From positions 1 to 64,000 of the forward strand of contig JBDWGM010000106.1 in assembly GCA_039975755.1 (NCBI GenBank): DNA of 64,000 nucleotides, written 5' to 3'. This DNA comes from JABSSA01 sp039975755. Its GTDB lineage: Bacteria > Pseudomonadota > Alphaproteobacteria > Rhodobacterales > Rhodobacteraceae. The notes under the pieces are model-generated. The model saw nothing but the letters and a program-made list of their open reading frames with translations, was not told where the DNA came from and ran no database searches. The first letter of the stretch is position 1; every line of letters begins with the position of its first letter. A program made the translations under genes and the position numbers. Shown in pieces: positions 41,296 to 49,963 of this stretch.

Positions 41296-42180
41296 TTACC
41301 CTGGGCTCATCCCGCGCAGGCGTTCCGACCGGCGCCGCAAGATTTCCACCGTGGTGAGCAAGGCAATCGAGACCACAACCAGTATTGTCGCAACCGCAAG
41401 GATTGTCGGTGAAATCTGTTCGCGGAGGCCGATGAACATTTGCCATGGTAGTGTTTTTTGAGCGGCGGACCCGACAAACAAGACCACAACGACCTCGTCA
41501 AACGATGTGATAAAGGCAAACAACCCGCCAGATATCACGCCGGGCATAATCAACGGCATTTGAATTCGAAAGAACGTTGTGACAGGGCTTGCGCCCATAT
41601 TTGCTGCGGCACGCGTCAATGACCGATCAAAACCAACTAACGTGGCTGTGACGGTGATGATAACGAACGGAATTCCCAGAACTGCATGCGCCAGAATAAC
41701 CTTGATATAACCGACGATGTTTTGGGAGAGACCCAAGTTGTCTTCCATCCAGTTGCCCATAGCCGAATAGAAAAAGAACATACCTGTCGCCGAAATGATC
41801 AAGGGAACGATCATTGGCGAAATAAGGATGGCCATGATAGCACGTTTGCCCGGCACGTGGCTTTGGGACAGACCAATGGCGGCAAGTGTTCCCAGTGAAA
41901 CCGAAATAACCGTCGCAATCGGCGCGATGATAATCGAGTTCTTCAGAGAACGTTGCCATTGTTCGTTGGTCAGAAAGTCCCTGTAGTGTTTTAGGGAATA
42001 TCCTTCTGGATCAAGACGCAGCATTTCTGGCGTGAAGGTAAAGAAGTCTTGGGCATTAAAGCTCAGCGGCATCACAACGACGATGGGAATGATCAAGAAA
42101 AAGAAGATCAAGCCGCAGATGACGCGGAAACTGTAATACCAGATGCGTTGGCCCGGAGTGGCGTATGGAGGAAGTCCCAT
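41296..42180 (-). CDS. ABC transporter permease, PotC-like (polyamine type)
   Basis: Second membrane subunit of a spermidine/putrescine-type importer. 294 residues with about six membrane segments and the permease coupling motif (FDRSLTRAAANMGASPVTTFFRIQMPLIMPGVISG, EAA loop). PotC-like TTVEILRRRSERLRGM end. Six bases after the PotB-like gene and last in the operon, ending before a strong terminator. Substrate inferred from family and neighbours; a different amine or amino-acid-like compound is possible. Confidence 0.87.
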   Translation of the reverse strand: MGLPPYATPGQRIWYYSFRVICGLIFFFLIIPIVVVMPLSFNAQDFFTFTPEMLRLDPEGYSLKHYRDFLTNEQWQRSLKNSIIIAPIATVISVSLGTLAAIGLSQSHVPGKRAIMAILISPMIVPLIISATGMFFFYSAMGNWMEDNLGLSQNIVGYIKVILAHAVLGIPFVIITVTATLVGFDRSLTRAAANMGASPVTTFFRIQMPLIMPGVISGGLFAFITSFDEVVVVLFVGSAAQKTLPWQMFIGLREQISPTILAVATILVVVSIALLTTVEILRRRSERLRGMSPG

Positions 42181-42186
42181 GGTGCG

Positions 42187-43722
42187 TTACCCCAGCTTCA
42201 CGTTGTCGATGCCGACGATCTTATCATATGCCCAATACAGCATCAGAACGACCGCCAGAAGGATTGCACCAAGAGCGGCTGCAAGACCCCAGTTGAGCGA
42301 CGAAGAAATGTGATAGGCGATCCTGTTCGAGATGAAGACGCCCTTGGTTCCGCCAACGATTTCCGGGGTAATGTAATACCCGATGGACAGAATGAAGACG
42401 AGGATCGAACCCGCGCCGATACCCGGAACAGATTGCGGGAAATAGACACGCCAGAATGCTGTCCAATTCGTAGCGCCCAGTGACTTTGCAGCCCGCAGGT
42501 AAGTTGGAGGAATCGTTTGCATCACGGAATACATAGGCAAGATCATGAACGGTAGCAGGATATGTGTCATCGCAACAATCGTGCCGAATTGGTTGTTGAT
42601 CAAAATTAGACGGTTTGCGTCATCCACGAGCCCTATCCAAACCAACACATCATTGATGACACCTTGTTGTTGTAGCATGACCTTCCATGCGGACGTACGC
42701 ACCAAAAGCGATGTCCAGAATGGCAATAGTACGAGGATCAGCAACAGGTTTGCTTGGCGCATTGGTAGGTTGGCCAACAGCCAAGCAACGGGATACCCCA
42801 GCAGGATACATGATCCCATGATCAGCAATGACATCCATAAAGTCCGGCCAAACAGCTTGATGTAGAGCTGTTCGTTTTCAGGTTTCATTTGCACACCATC
42901 TGGCGTGCGTTCCCTGTCGATTGAATTCAGGAAATACCCGGGTGTGTAATTGGGCGAATAGAGCCGTAACGTGTCCCAGATTTCAGGCTCGCCCCATTTT
43001 TCATCTGCGTCAATGAACTGTTCTTTGATATCGACAATTTCAAAGTCAGCGACAGCTGAAGCTGCGGCCTGAATTTTCGGGTTGTCGCTATTTGGATTTT
43101 GCAGCAGATCAGCGTGGAGCGCGGTAAATAGAAAATCCTCTAGGTCTTTTGCACGAATGTCGCTCTGCCCATCGCCGCGAAGGTAAGTTATCCACCTGTC
43201 CCAACTGCGAGCGGTTAACGGTAATGCTGCGCGCGTATCGGCATCTGCCATCAGAGAAACCCAAGTGTCGGGTTCTTGCCAACTTGCATCCAACGTCTCG
43301 AATGCCTTGGTGTAAACGTCTGTATCAAACCGGCCGACACGTCGTCCCGTTCTTCGGAACATCGATGATGCACCAGTCTGTTCGTAGTTCAAGCGCGTGC
43401 CAAGACGGGTGTGTAGTTTTTGTTCTTGTGCAATGAACAGGTCAACATAGAGGGCGGTAAAGACGTTACCATCCGGAACACCTTCGGCGTTCTGCGCATT
43501 CAGCAATGTAATAGTCTCGGGCAATGTGTCTTGAACGATTTGGTTCTCGACCGACCGGAACAGCATGTTTCCGATTGGGAATACAAACGTCACAAGAACA
43601 AAGATCAAAAGTGGCGCGATCAAAGCCAGCGCTCGCATCTTTTGAGCGCGCAATGCACGGTTCAAGCTCTGCTTGAGTGGGCGCCCGTCCGCCGCGAGCA
43701 TGGGTCCAGATGTATCAGTCAT
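42187..43722 (-). CDS. ABC transporter permease, PotB-like, with large N-terminal periplasmic insertion
   Basis: First membrane subunit of the same importer. 511 residues, while PotB-type permeases are usually near 290. The first membrane segment is at about 31-53, the next only at about 295-317; between them is a roughly 240-residue hydrophilic loop that should face the periplasm. The rest is normal, with coupling motif YLRAAKSLGATNWTAFWRVYFPQSVPGIGAG. The start overlaps the DUF1330 stop (ATGA). Confidence 0.88.
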   Translation of the reverse strand: MTDTSGPMLAADGRPLKQSLNRALRAQKMRALALIAPLLIFVLVTFVFPIGNMLFRSVENQIVQDTLPETITLLNAQNAEGVPDGNVFTALYVDLFIAQEQKLHTRLGTRLNYEQTGASSMFRRTGRRVGRFDTDVYTKAFETLDASWQEPDTWVSLMADADTRAALPLTARSWDRWITYLRGDGQSDIRAKDLEDFLFTALHADLLQNPNSDNPKIQAAASAVADFEIVDIKEQFIDADEKWGEPEIWDTLRLYSPNYTPGYFLNSIDRERTPDGVQMKPENEQLYIKLFGRTLWMSLLIMGSCILLGYPVAWLLANLPMRQANLLLILVLLPFWTSLLVRTSAWKVMLQQQGVINDVLVWIGLVDDANRLILINNQFGTIVAMTHILLPFMILPMYSVMQTIPPTYLRAAKSLGATNWTAFWRVYFPQSVPGIGAGSILVFILSIGYYITPEIVGGTKGVFISNRIAYHISSSLNWGLAAALGAILLAVVLMLYWAYDKIVGIDNVKLG

Positions 43723-44009
43723 TCGTGACCTTCAACGACAACGATCATGGAATTCGCAGTGCGATGGCGAATTTTCATCACTTCCTGGTATTCAGGGTCA
43801 TTATACGCGCCAAGCGCGGCTTCGTAGCTGGGAAATTCAAAAACGACGTGGCGCGAGAACTCGGGGCCTTCCATCGCTTGCGCGGCACCACCGCGCACCA
43901 ACGGCTTTGCCCCGTGGCTCAATAGGATCGGCGTGTCTTTTTCGACGTATTCTTTGTACGCTTCGGGATCGTTCACGGTGATGTGGCCGATGATATAGCC
44001 TTTGGGCAT
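43719..44009 (-). CDS. DUF1330 family protein
   Basis: 96 residues, ferredoxin-like alpha-beta fold of the DUF1330 (dimeric alpha-beta barrel) family: KGYIIGHITVNDPEAYKEYVEKDTPILLSHGAKPLVRGG, then HVVFEFPSYEAALGAYNDPEYQEVMKIRHRTANS. Such proteins bind small ligands or act as small monooxygenase-like enzymes; role unknown. It lies inside a polyamine-type transporter operon, between the binding-protein and PotB-like genes, and is coupled to the latter by ATGA. This place suggests action on the imported compound. Confidence 0.85.
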   Translation of the reverse strand: MPKGYIIGHITVNDPEAYKEYVEKDTPILLSHGAKPLVRGGAAQAMEGPEFSRHVVFEFPSYEAALGAYNDPEYQEVMKIRHRTANSMIVVVEGHE

Positions 44010-44031
44010 GCTCGCCTCCGCAGGATAAAAG

Positions 44032-44053
44032 AGGGCGGGAATTATCCCGCCCT
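44032..44053 (-). other. Hairpin after the substrate-binding protein gene
   Basis: Perfect 9-bp stem AGGGCGGGA/TCCCGCCCT (44032-44040 with 44045-44053), four-base loop, 10 bases after the binding-protein stop. The minus-strand tail CTTTTATCC is weakly T-rich. Probably a partial terminator or 3'-end stabiliser giving more binding protein than permease. Confidence 0.6.
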
Positions 44054-44063
44054 AAAGATCGTC

Positions 44064-45173
44064 TTATTGAGCCAACCAAGCTTGGAATTTCGCGTCGATG
44101 TCGTCGCGATAATCTGCCCAGAACTCATAGTTATAAAGCAGAGTGTTAGCCGCGTTCTTTGGATCGGTTGGCATGTGTGGCGCCATGTCGATTCCCAAAT
44201 CTGCGTGCTTGCCAACAAGCGGTGCCGACGACAAACGCGCAGGGCCGTAGCTGATGTATTTGGCCTGATCAGCCAAACGCTGTGTATCTGTTGCGAACAT
44301 GATAAAGTCACGGGCACGCGCTTCACGTTCTGGGCTTAGGCCAGCGGGAATGATCCAACCGTCCAAGTCAAAAACCTGCATGTCCCAGAGCATACCGATT
44401 GGTTGCTTTTGCTCTTCAATCGCCGAGAACAGACGTCCGTTGTAGGTAGAGCCCATAACCACTTCGCCGTCTGCCAGCAATTGTGGAGTATCGGCGCCAG
44501 CTGACCACCAGATCACATCGTTTTTGATGGTATCAAGCTTGTCCAATGCCTGTTGTTGACCTTCGGGTGTTGCCAGAACGTCGTAGATGTCGCCTTTTGC
44601 AACGCCATCACAGTACAAGGCCCATTCCATGTTGTTGATTGGGCGCTTTTCAAGCGAACGCTTCCCTGGATATGCGGCTGTATCAAACAACGCACAAATT
44701 TCTGTTGGTGCATTTGCGCCAACAAGGTCGGTGCGATAACCGAATGTGGTCGAGTAAACGATTTGCGGAATAAAGCAATCGCTGACCAACAAGTCGCCAA
44801 AGTCATCAGAGGCTGAGGTGCCATCTGGTGCGGCGGCCAAATCTACGTCTGCGTCGATCTCAAGCGCAAGACCTTCGTCACATAGACGAATGGCGTCTGC
44901 AGCAACAACGTCAACAACATCCCACGTGACGTTGCCCGCTTCGTTCATGGCACGCAGCTTAGCCACGGCTTCGGCGGAACTCTCATCCCAAACAGCGGAA
45001 ACGCCAGCGTTGTTTTCAATGTATGGCGCGACATATGCGTTTTGCTGGCTGGCTTGGTAGGCGCCGCCCCAGCTTACGAGCGTCATGTCGCTTGCCAGAT
45101 GGCCATCAGCGAATGCCGTGCTTGTCGCAAGCGCGACAGCTGAAGTTGCCGTCAGAATCTTTATGAGTGTCAT
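44064..45173 (-). CDS. Polyamine-type ABC transporter substrate-binding protein
   Basis: Periplasmic receptor of the minus-strand importer. 369 residues: signal peptide of about 22 residues (MTLIKILTATSAVALATSTAFA), then LVSWGGAYQASQQNAYVAPYIE, the family 1 extracellular solute-binding (PotD/PotF) pattern with CFIPQIVYSTTFGYRTD and LLADGEVVMGSTYNGRLFSA. The ATPase gene lies upstream on the same strand and DUF1330 and permease genes downstream. Substrate not deducible precisely. Confidence 0.88.
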   Translation of the reverse strand: MTLIKILTATSAVALATSTAFADGHLASDMTLVSWGGAYQASQQNAYVAPYIENNAGVSAVWDESSAEAVAKLRAMNEAGNVTWDVVDVVAADAIRLCDEGLALEIDADVDLAAAPDGTSASDDFGDLLVSDCFIPQIVYSTTFGYRTDLVGANAPTEICALFDTAAYPGKRSLEKRPINNMEWALYCDGVAKGDIYDVLATPEGQQQALDKLDTIKNDVIWWSAGADTPQLLADGEVVMGSTYNGRLFSAIEEQKQPIGMLWDMQVFDLDGWIIPAGLSPEREARARDFIMFATDTQRLADQAKYISYGPARLSSAPLVGKHADLGIDMAPHMPTDPKNAANTLLYNYEFWADYRDDIDAKFQAWLAQ

Positions 45174-45252
45174 ATCTTACTCCCACTTTTTACGCCCGTT
45201 TGAATTACTTTAGGTCGAGCCACGGGCTTCGAGACGACCCTTATTGCATGCC

Positions 45253-46353
45253 TTAAGCTTCTAACGCCCGGCAATCTTGAGCAAGCCAACCAATCTCGAT
45301 TTGTTCACCAGGTTTGAGGCGAATTTGATCAGGGGCATTGCGTGTCTTGATGATAAAGTTGTCGTTTCCAGCAACGCGAAGACGCGTGCGGAAAATGTCA
45401 CCCATATAGATGAACTCGAGCACCTCGGCCTTTAGCGTATGTGCATCAGGGCTCAGGCGATCTTTGTTCACTTCAACGCGTTCTGGGCGAATTGAAACGC
45501 GGGTTCGTTCGCCCGCTTGTGAGACATTCACTGGTTTGGCGTCAATAAGTTCACCGTCATCCAAACGGATCTCGCATTTGTCGCCCGAGATGTTTTCAAC
45601 CTTGCCAGTCATTGTGTTGTTTTCACCAATGAACTGCGCAACGAAACTGTTTTCAGGTGCTTCGTACAGTTGATCCGGTGGGGCAAGTTGTTGAATGCGG
45701 CCATCGTCAAACACTGCGACACGATCTGACATCGTCAGCGCTTCGGTTTGGTCGTGCGTGACATAAACAGTAGTGATGCCAAGGCTGTGTGCCAAATTAG
45801 TGATTTCAAACTGCATGTGTTCGCGTAATTGCTTGTCGAGCGCGCCCAAAGGTTCGTCCATCAGAACCAATTCAGGTTCGAATACCAAAGCGCGGGACAA
45901 GGCGACCCGCTGTTGTTGCCCACCTGACAATTGAGCAGGGCGACGACCGCCAAAATCACCCATCTGAACCATATCCAGCGCGCGTTTTACTTTGGCTTCG
46001 CGATCGGACTTTCCAATCTTACGAACTTCCAGCGGAAAGGCGAGGTTTTCAGCAACGGTCATATGCGGGAACAAAGCATAGTTTTGGAAAACCATGCCGA
46101 TGCCGCGCTTGTGGGGTGGAATGTTGTTGATGGACACGCCGTCCAAACGAATGTCGCCATGCGTCGCGGTTTCAAACCCGGCCAGCATCATAAGGCACGT
46201 GGTTTTGCCCGACCCAGATGGTCCAAGCATTGTCAGAAATTCGCCTTTTGGCAGCGACAGATTTAGGTCTTTGACGACAAGCGTTTCGCCATCATAACTT
46301 TTTTGCACACGTTCGAATTCCACGAACGCTGCGTTCGGCTGATTGTCCAGCAA
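45253..46353 (-). CDS. Polyamine-type ABC transporter ATP-binding protein (PotA-like)
   Basis: 366 residues: ABC domain with Walker A GPSGSGKTT, Q-loop FQNYALFPHMTVAENLAFPL, signature LSGGQQQR, Walker B LVLMDEPLGALD and H-loop VTHDQTEA, then a C-terminal TOBE/OB regulatory domain (about 280-360, ...TRVSIRPERVEVNKDRL). Same direction as the binding-protein and permease genes and 79 bases before the former. It should drive the PotB/PotC-like pair at 41296-43722. Confidence 0.9.
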   Translation of the reverse strand: MLDNQPNAAFVEFERVQKSYDGETLVVKDLNLSLPKGEFLTMLGPSGSGKTTCLMMLAGFETATHGDIRLDGVSINNIPPHKRGIGMVFQNYALFPHMTVAENLAFPLEVRKIGKSDREAKVKRALDMVQMGDFGGRRPAQLSGGQQQRVALSRALVFEPELVLMDEPLGALDKQLREHMQFEITNLAHSLGITTVYVTHDQTEALTMSDRVAVFDDGRIQQLAPPDQLYEAPENSFVAQFIGENNTMTGKVENISGDKCEIRLDDGELIDAKPVNVSQAGERTRVSIRPERVEVNKDRLSPDAHTLKAEVLEFIYMGDIFRTRLRVAGNDNFIIKTRNAPDQIRLKPGEQIEIGWLAQDCRALEA

Positions 46354-46547
46354 GTCCGACTCCCCGTCGTTATTCGGGTTTTCCCGATTGCGATGGATTT
46401 AAACGGCTAAATTTTAGTGATGCAACTGTAGAAACAGCTTTTCCGCAGCAAGAGCGCAAATTTAAGGAGAATCGATCATTAAGGCCCAAAAAAAATTCAC
46501 ATTGTTTTGCAAAAACTGATCTGAATGCGCGAAAGTTTTGCCGTCGA

Positions 46548-47945
46548 CTATTCCGCGGCCTGCCAAAGCCCTTGTTGCTTGACCTCTTGATAGGCCTCAT
46601 CCAGCGCGGTTCCGGCACGCTGCGCAAGTGATTCAATTTCCTCGGGTGTGATGACAAGCGGTGGTGAGATGATCATGCGGTCGCCAACGTGACGCATCAC
46701 CAAATTGTTAGCAAAGCAGTGTTCGCGACAGATATACCCAACGGTTCCAGCGGGCGCCTTGAATTTGGCACGTTTAGATTTGTCTGGGGTCAAAGCAAAA
46801 GACCCCATCAAACCGACCAATTTGGTTTCACCGACCATGGGGTGATCTTGCAAACGTTCCATCACCGCATGCAGAGCGGGGGATGCGATCTGATGAACAT
46901 GATCCACGATGTTCTCCTCTTCGAGAATGCGAAGGTTTTCTAGTGCAACCGCAGAGGCGACCGGGTGACCGGAATAGGTGTAACCATGATTGAATTCGGT
47001 CGCATTGATAACCTGAGCCACACGGTCATGCACGACAGAGGCACCGATAGGCTGATATCCCGAGCTGAGGCCTTTTGCGATTGTCATAATGTCTGGGCGG
47101 ATGTTGAGCGTTTGGCATCCAAACCATTTACCGGTACGGCCAAAACCACAGATGACTTCGTCGGCAATGAGAAGAATTTCGTACTTATCGCAAATGCGTT
47201 GGATTTCCGGCCAATATGTATCAGGGGCGACGATCACTCCCCCCGCGCCTTGAACGGGTTCTGCTATGAAGGCTGCGACGCGATCTTGGCCAAGTTGTTC
47301 AATTGCGGTTTCCAGTTCTCGTGCGCGTGCAAGCCCAAAGTCTTCGGGTGACATATCCCCACCTTCAGACCACCAATCCGGTTGATTGATGTGATGGATA
47401 TCCGGAATAGGCATCCCCCCCTGAGCGTGCATGCCTGACATTCCACCCAAGGATCCGGACCCAACAGAAGAACCATGATACGCATTATGCCGGCTGATGA
47501 TGATTGACTTGTCTGGCTTGCCCAATTCGGCCCAATAGGTGCGCACCATGCGGATATTTGTGTCATTCGCCTCAGACCCAGAGCCTGCAAAAAAGACGTT
47601 GTTCAATCCTTCTGGTGTAAGTTCTGTAATCTTTTGAGCCAATGCAATGGCTGGCACATGGGTCGTTTGAAAGAATGTATTGTAATACGGAAGCTCAGCC
47701 ATCTGTCGCGCCGCAACGTCCACGAGCTCTTGCCGCCCATAGCCGATATTTACGCACCAAAGTCCGGCCATGCCGTCCAGAATTTCTTCGCCTTCGCTAT
47801 CCGTCAGAAACACGCCTTTGGCTTTTGTGATCACCCGCGCGCCTTTGCTGGCCAACTCGGCGCCTGACGTAAAGGGATGCATGTGATGCGCTGCATCTAG
47901 TTTTTGTAATTCTGCGGTTGGCATGTGGTTGGTGATCTGAGTCAT
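46548..47945 (-). CDS. Class III aminotransferase (putrescine/omega-amino acid:pyruvate type)
   Basis: PLP enzyme moving an amino group from a terminal amine to pyruvate or another keto acid. 465 residues: GMAGLWCVNIGYGRQELVDVAARQM, cofactor-binding FAGSGSEANDTNIRM, ISRHNAYHGSSVGSGSLGG, and the PLP lysine in IMTIAKGLSSGYQPIGAS with LLIADEVICGFGRTG before it. Best fits the SpuC-like/putrescine-pyruvate group; its place beside two polyamine-type importers supports this, but taurine- or beta-alanine-type activity is possible. Its promoter region carries a motif also found before the potF-like gene. Confidence 0.88.
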   Translation of the reverse strand: MTQITNHMPTAELQKLDAAHHMHPFTSGAELASKGARVITKAKGVFLTDSEGEEILDGMAGLWCVNIGYGRQELVDVAARQMAELPYYNTFFQTTHVPAIALAQKITELTPEGLNNVFFAGSGSEANDTNIRMVRTYWAELGKPDKSIIISRHNAYHGSSVGSGSLGGMSGMHAQGGMPIPDIHHINQPDWWSEGGDMSPEDFGLARARELETAIEQLGQDRVAAFIAEPVQGAGGVIVAPDTYWPEIQRICDKYEILLIADEVICGFGRTGKWFGCQTLNIRPDIMTIAKGLSSGYQPIGASVVHDRVAQVINATEFNHGYTYSGHPVASAVALENLRILEEENIVDHVHQIASPALHAVMERLQDHPMVGETKLVGLMGSFALTPDKSKRAKFKAPAGTVGYICREHCFANNLVMRHVGDRMIISPPLVITPEEIESLAQRAGTALDEAYQEVKQQGLWQAAE

Positions 47946-47960
47946 GTTTGTCCTCGTCCG

Positions 47961-47990
47961 TGTCGATCAAACAATATGATCAAATTATTT
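47961..47990. promoter_or_regulatory. Putative GntR operator upstream of the aminotransferase gene
   Basis: Two GATCAAA copies in direct repeat (47965-47971 and 47978-47984, 13-base period), the second inside TGATCAAATTATTT (47977-47990). It lies just before the aminotransferase start, overlapping the end of gntR. The same 14-base motif with one change occurs before the potF-like gene. Confidence 0.5.
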
Positions 47991-48677
47991 AACGTCAATC
48001 GAATCGCTGGACATCAGATATAAGTGCGTGCCCTGGGCGACGTCATTTGCTGTTGCCTTTGCTGCTGCGTCCACATCGCGATGTTCCAGTGCCGCCAGAA
48101 TTTCGGCATGGCAATCAGGTAAATTCGCTGTCCCGACGCGACCGCAAACCTTGCGTAAGGACGGGCCAAAACGAAGCCATAATCCGTTCACAGTGGCCAT
48201 AATGATTGGCGCGTTTGAACGTGCGTAGAGGCGACTGTGGAACAAGAAGTTCTGTCGCAAGTATCCATTTACGTCACCGTGTTGGATCGTTGCGTTCAGT
48301 GAATCGTCAATTTCGCGGAGTTCGGCGATATCCGCTTTTGTGATAAATGGTACAGCGCGACGGGTTAACTCTGGCTCTAACATTCTGCGTAAAAACAACA
48401 ATTCTTCTGCTTCGACGCGCGACAATACCGGAACGGTCATGCGTCTATTTCCGAGCATTTCAACAGCCCCTTCAGCTGTTAAACGTCGCAATGCTTCGCG
48501 AATCGGAGTCATTCCGGCACCGGTTGCTTCGGTTAATCCTTGGATCGTCAAAGGTTGTCCGGGCGCAAATTGGCCAAAAAGAATGGCATCGCGTAATTGT
48601 GAATAAACATGTTGATGTGCTGGCGTTTTCGCCAGTTTTGCAGCGCTTTGAACTGCATCATTTTCAAGCAATGCCAT
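47985..48677 (-). CDS. GntR-family transcriptional regulator, FadR/FCD type
   Basis: 230 residues: N-terminal winged helix-turn-helix (HQHVYSQLRDAILFGQFAPGQPLTIQGLTEATGAGMTPIREALRRLTAEGAVEM), then a helical FCD ligand-binding domain with conserved histidines (NFLFHSRLYARS, DCHAEILAALEHRD). Stands between the aminotransferase and the divergent potF-like gene and probably represses both. The ligand is likely a polyamine-derived acid, by context only. Confidence 0.9.
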   Translation of the reverse strand: MALLENDAVQSAAKLAKTPAHQHVYSQLRDAILFGQFAPGQPLTIQGLTEATGAGMTPIREALRRLTAEGAVEMLGNRRMTVPVLSRVEAEELLFLRRMLEPELTRRAVPFITKADIAELREIDDSLNATIQHGDVNGYLRQNFLFHSRLYARSNAPIIMATVNGLWLRFGPSLRKVCGRVGTANLPDCHAEILAALEHRDVDAAAKATANDVAQGTHLYLMSSDSIDVK

Positions 48678-48762
48678 GGTCTGACCTTATATTTGGACCA
48701 AACATCCTTGCGCGGACAAGGGTTGCGTGGAAGCATAATGTGTATTGCCGAAAATGGCAAAG

Positions 48763-48778
48763 TTTGATCAAATTGTTT
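48763..48778. promoter_or_regulatory. Putative GntR operator upstream of the potF-like gene
   Basis: TGATCAAATTGTTT (48765-48778) matches TGATCAAATTATTT at 47977-47990 in 13 of 14 bases, and TTTGATCAAA (48763-48772) is palindromic. It lies 40 bases before the potF-like ATG in the divergent region with gntR. Confidence 0.5.
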
Positions 48779-48817
48779 CAACCTCGTCTAACAGAGGTGC
48801 GACATGGGGAGAAAATC

Positions 48818-49906
48818 ATGACTAAACTGAAACTGATCCTATCAGCTTCTGCGTTGGTACTGGGTGCAGCTGCTGCCAGTGCTGAGGAAGTCCGCGTATA
48901 CAATTGGTCGGATTACATTGACGAAGAGCTGCTGACAAAATTCGAAGAAGAGACCGGGATAAAACTGATTTATGACGTCTTTGATTCCAATGAGGTGTTG
49001 GAAACCAAGATGCTGGCGGGATCTTCTGGTTACGATGTTGTGGTGCCCACAGGAACATTCTTGTCGCGCCAAATCCAGGCGGGCGTATTTCAAAAGCTTG
49101 ACGTGTCGAAGCTGGAAAACACAGGCAACATGTGGGACGTGATTGCACAACGCACCGCGACTTATGATCCCGACAATGCGTATTCGATCAATTACATGTG
49201 GGGCACCACAGGCATTGGTGCGAATGTCGGCAAAGTACAAGAAGTCCTGGGCGCGGATGCACCGCTTGGGTCATTGGCATTGGTTTTTGATCCAGCGAAT
49301 GCCGAAAAGCTGGCAAGCTGTGGCATCTATGTTTTGGATGCACCGACCGAGCTGATCCCTGCCGCGCTGGCCTATTCCGGTTTGGACCCGGACCGCAAAG
49401 ACAAAGAAGCCTTGGCAAAGGCAGAAGAAGTCATCACTGCGATACGTCCACATATTCAGAAGTTCCACAGTTCAGAATATATTAACGCGTTGGCCAATGG
49501 TGACATCTGTGTTGCCATCGGTTGGTCTGGCGACGTGTTGCAGGCCCGTGACAGAGCAGCCGAAGCCGACAACGGTGTCGAAATTGCCTATAACGCGCCA
49601 AGCGAAGGTGCGTTGATGTGGTTTGACCAAATGGCGGTTCCTGCGGACGCACCTAATCCTGAAGGCGCACATAAGTTCCTGAACTTTATTATGGACGCTC
49701 AGAATATGGCGGCTGCATCGAACTATGTGTACTACGCCAACGGCAACCTCGCATCGCAAGAATTCCTCGTTGAAGATGTGATTGGCGATACGGCTATCTA
49801 TCCAGACGAAACCGCGCTGAATAGCCTTTATACGGTGACATCCTGGGGGCCAAAGGAACAGCGGTCCTTGACCCGTCTTTGGACGAAAATCAAATCAGGC
49901 ACTTGA
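48818..49906 (+). CDS. Putrescine-type ABC transporter substrate-binding protein (PotF-like)
   Basis: Periplasmic polyamine receptor. From the ATG at 48818 (GGGGAGA upstream) the protein has 362 residues; the longer open frame is antisense to gntR. Signal peptide MTKLKLILSASALVLGAAAASA, then EVRVYNWSDYIDEELLTKFEEETGIKLIYDVFDSNEVLETKMLAGSSGYDVVVPTG, the PotF/SpuD pattern, with NYMWGTTGIGANVGKV and a C-terminal EQRSLTRLWTKIKSG. Divergent from gntR, first of a five-gene operon. Confidence 0.93.
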   Translation: MTKLKLILSASALVLGAAAASAEEVRVYNWSDYIDEELLTKFEEETGIKLIYDVFDSNEVLETKMLAGSSGYDVVVPTGTFLSRQIQAGVFQKLDVSKLENTGNMWDVIAQRTATYDPDNAYSINYMWGTTGIGANVGKVQEVLGADAPLGSLALVFDPANAEKLASCGIYVLDAPTELIPAALAYSGLDPDRKDKEALAKAEEVITAIRPHIQKFHSSEYINALANGDICVAIGWSGDVLQARDRAAEADNGVEIAYNAPSEGALMWFDQMAVPADAPNPEGAHKFLNFIMDAQNMAAASNYVYYANGNLASQEFLVEDVIGDTAIYPDETALNSLYTVTSWGPKEQRSLTRLWTKIKSGT

Positions 49907-49917
49907 TGCCAGATATA

Positions 49918-49940
49918 GCGCGGGCTTTGACGGCCCGCGC
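49918..49940 (+). other. Hairpin after the potF-like gene
   Basis: Perfect 8-bp stem GCGCGGGC/GCCCGCGC (49918-49925 with 49933-49940), seven-base loop, 12 bases after the stop and before the potG-like gene. As after the other two binding-protein genes of this window, no strong T-run follows. Confidence 0.6.
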
Positions 49941-49963
49941 CCATTTTGCGCGGTGAGGGTCTC

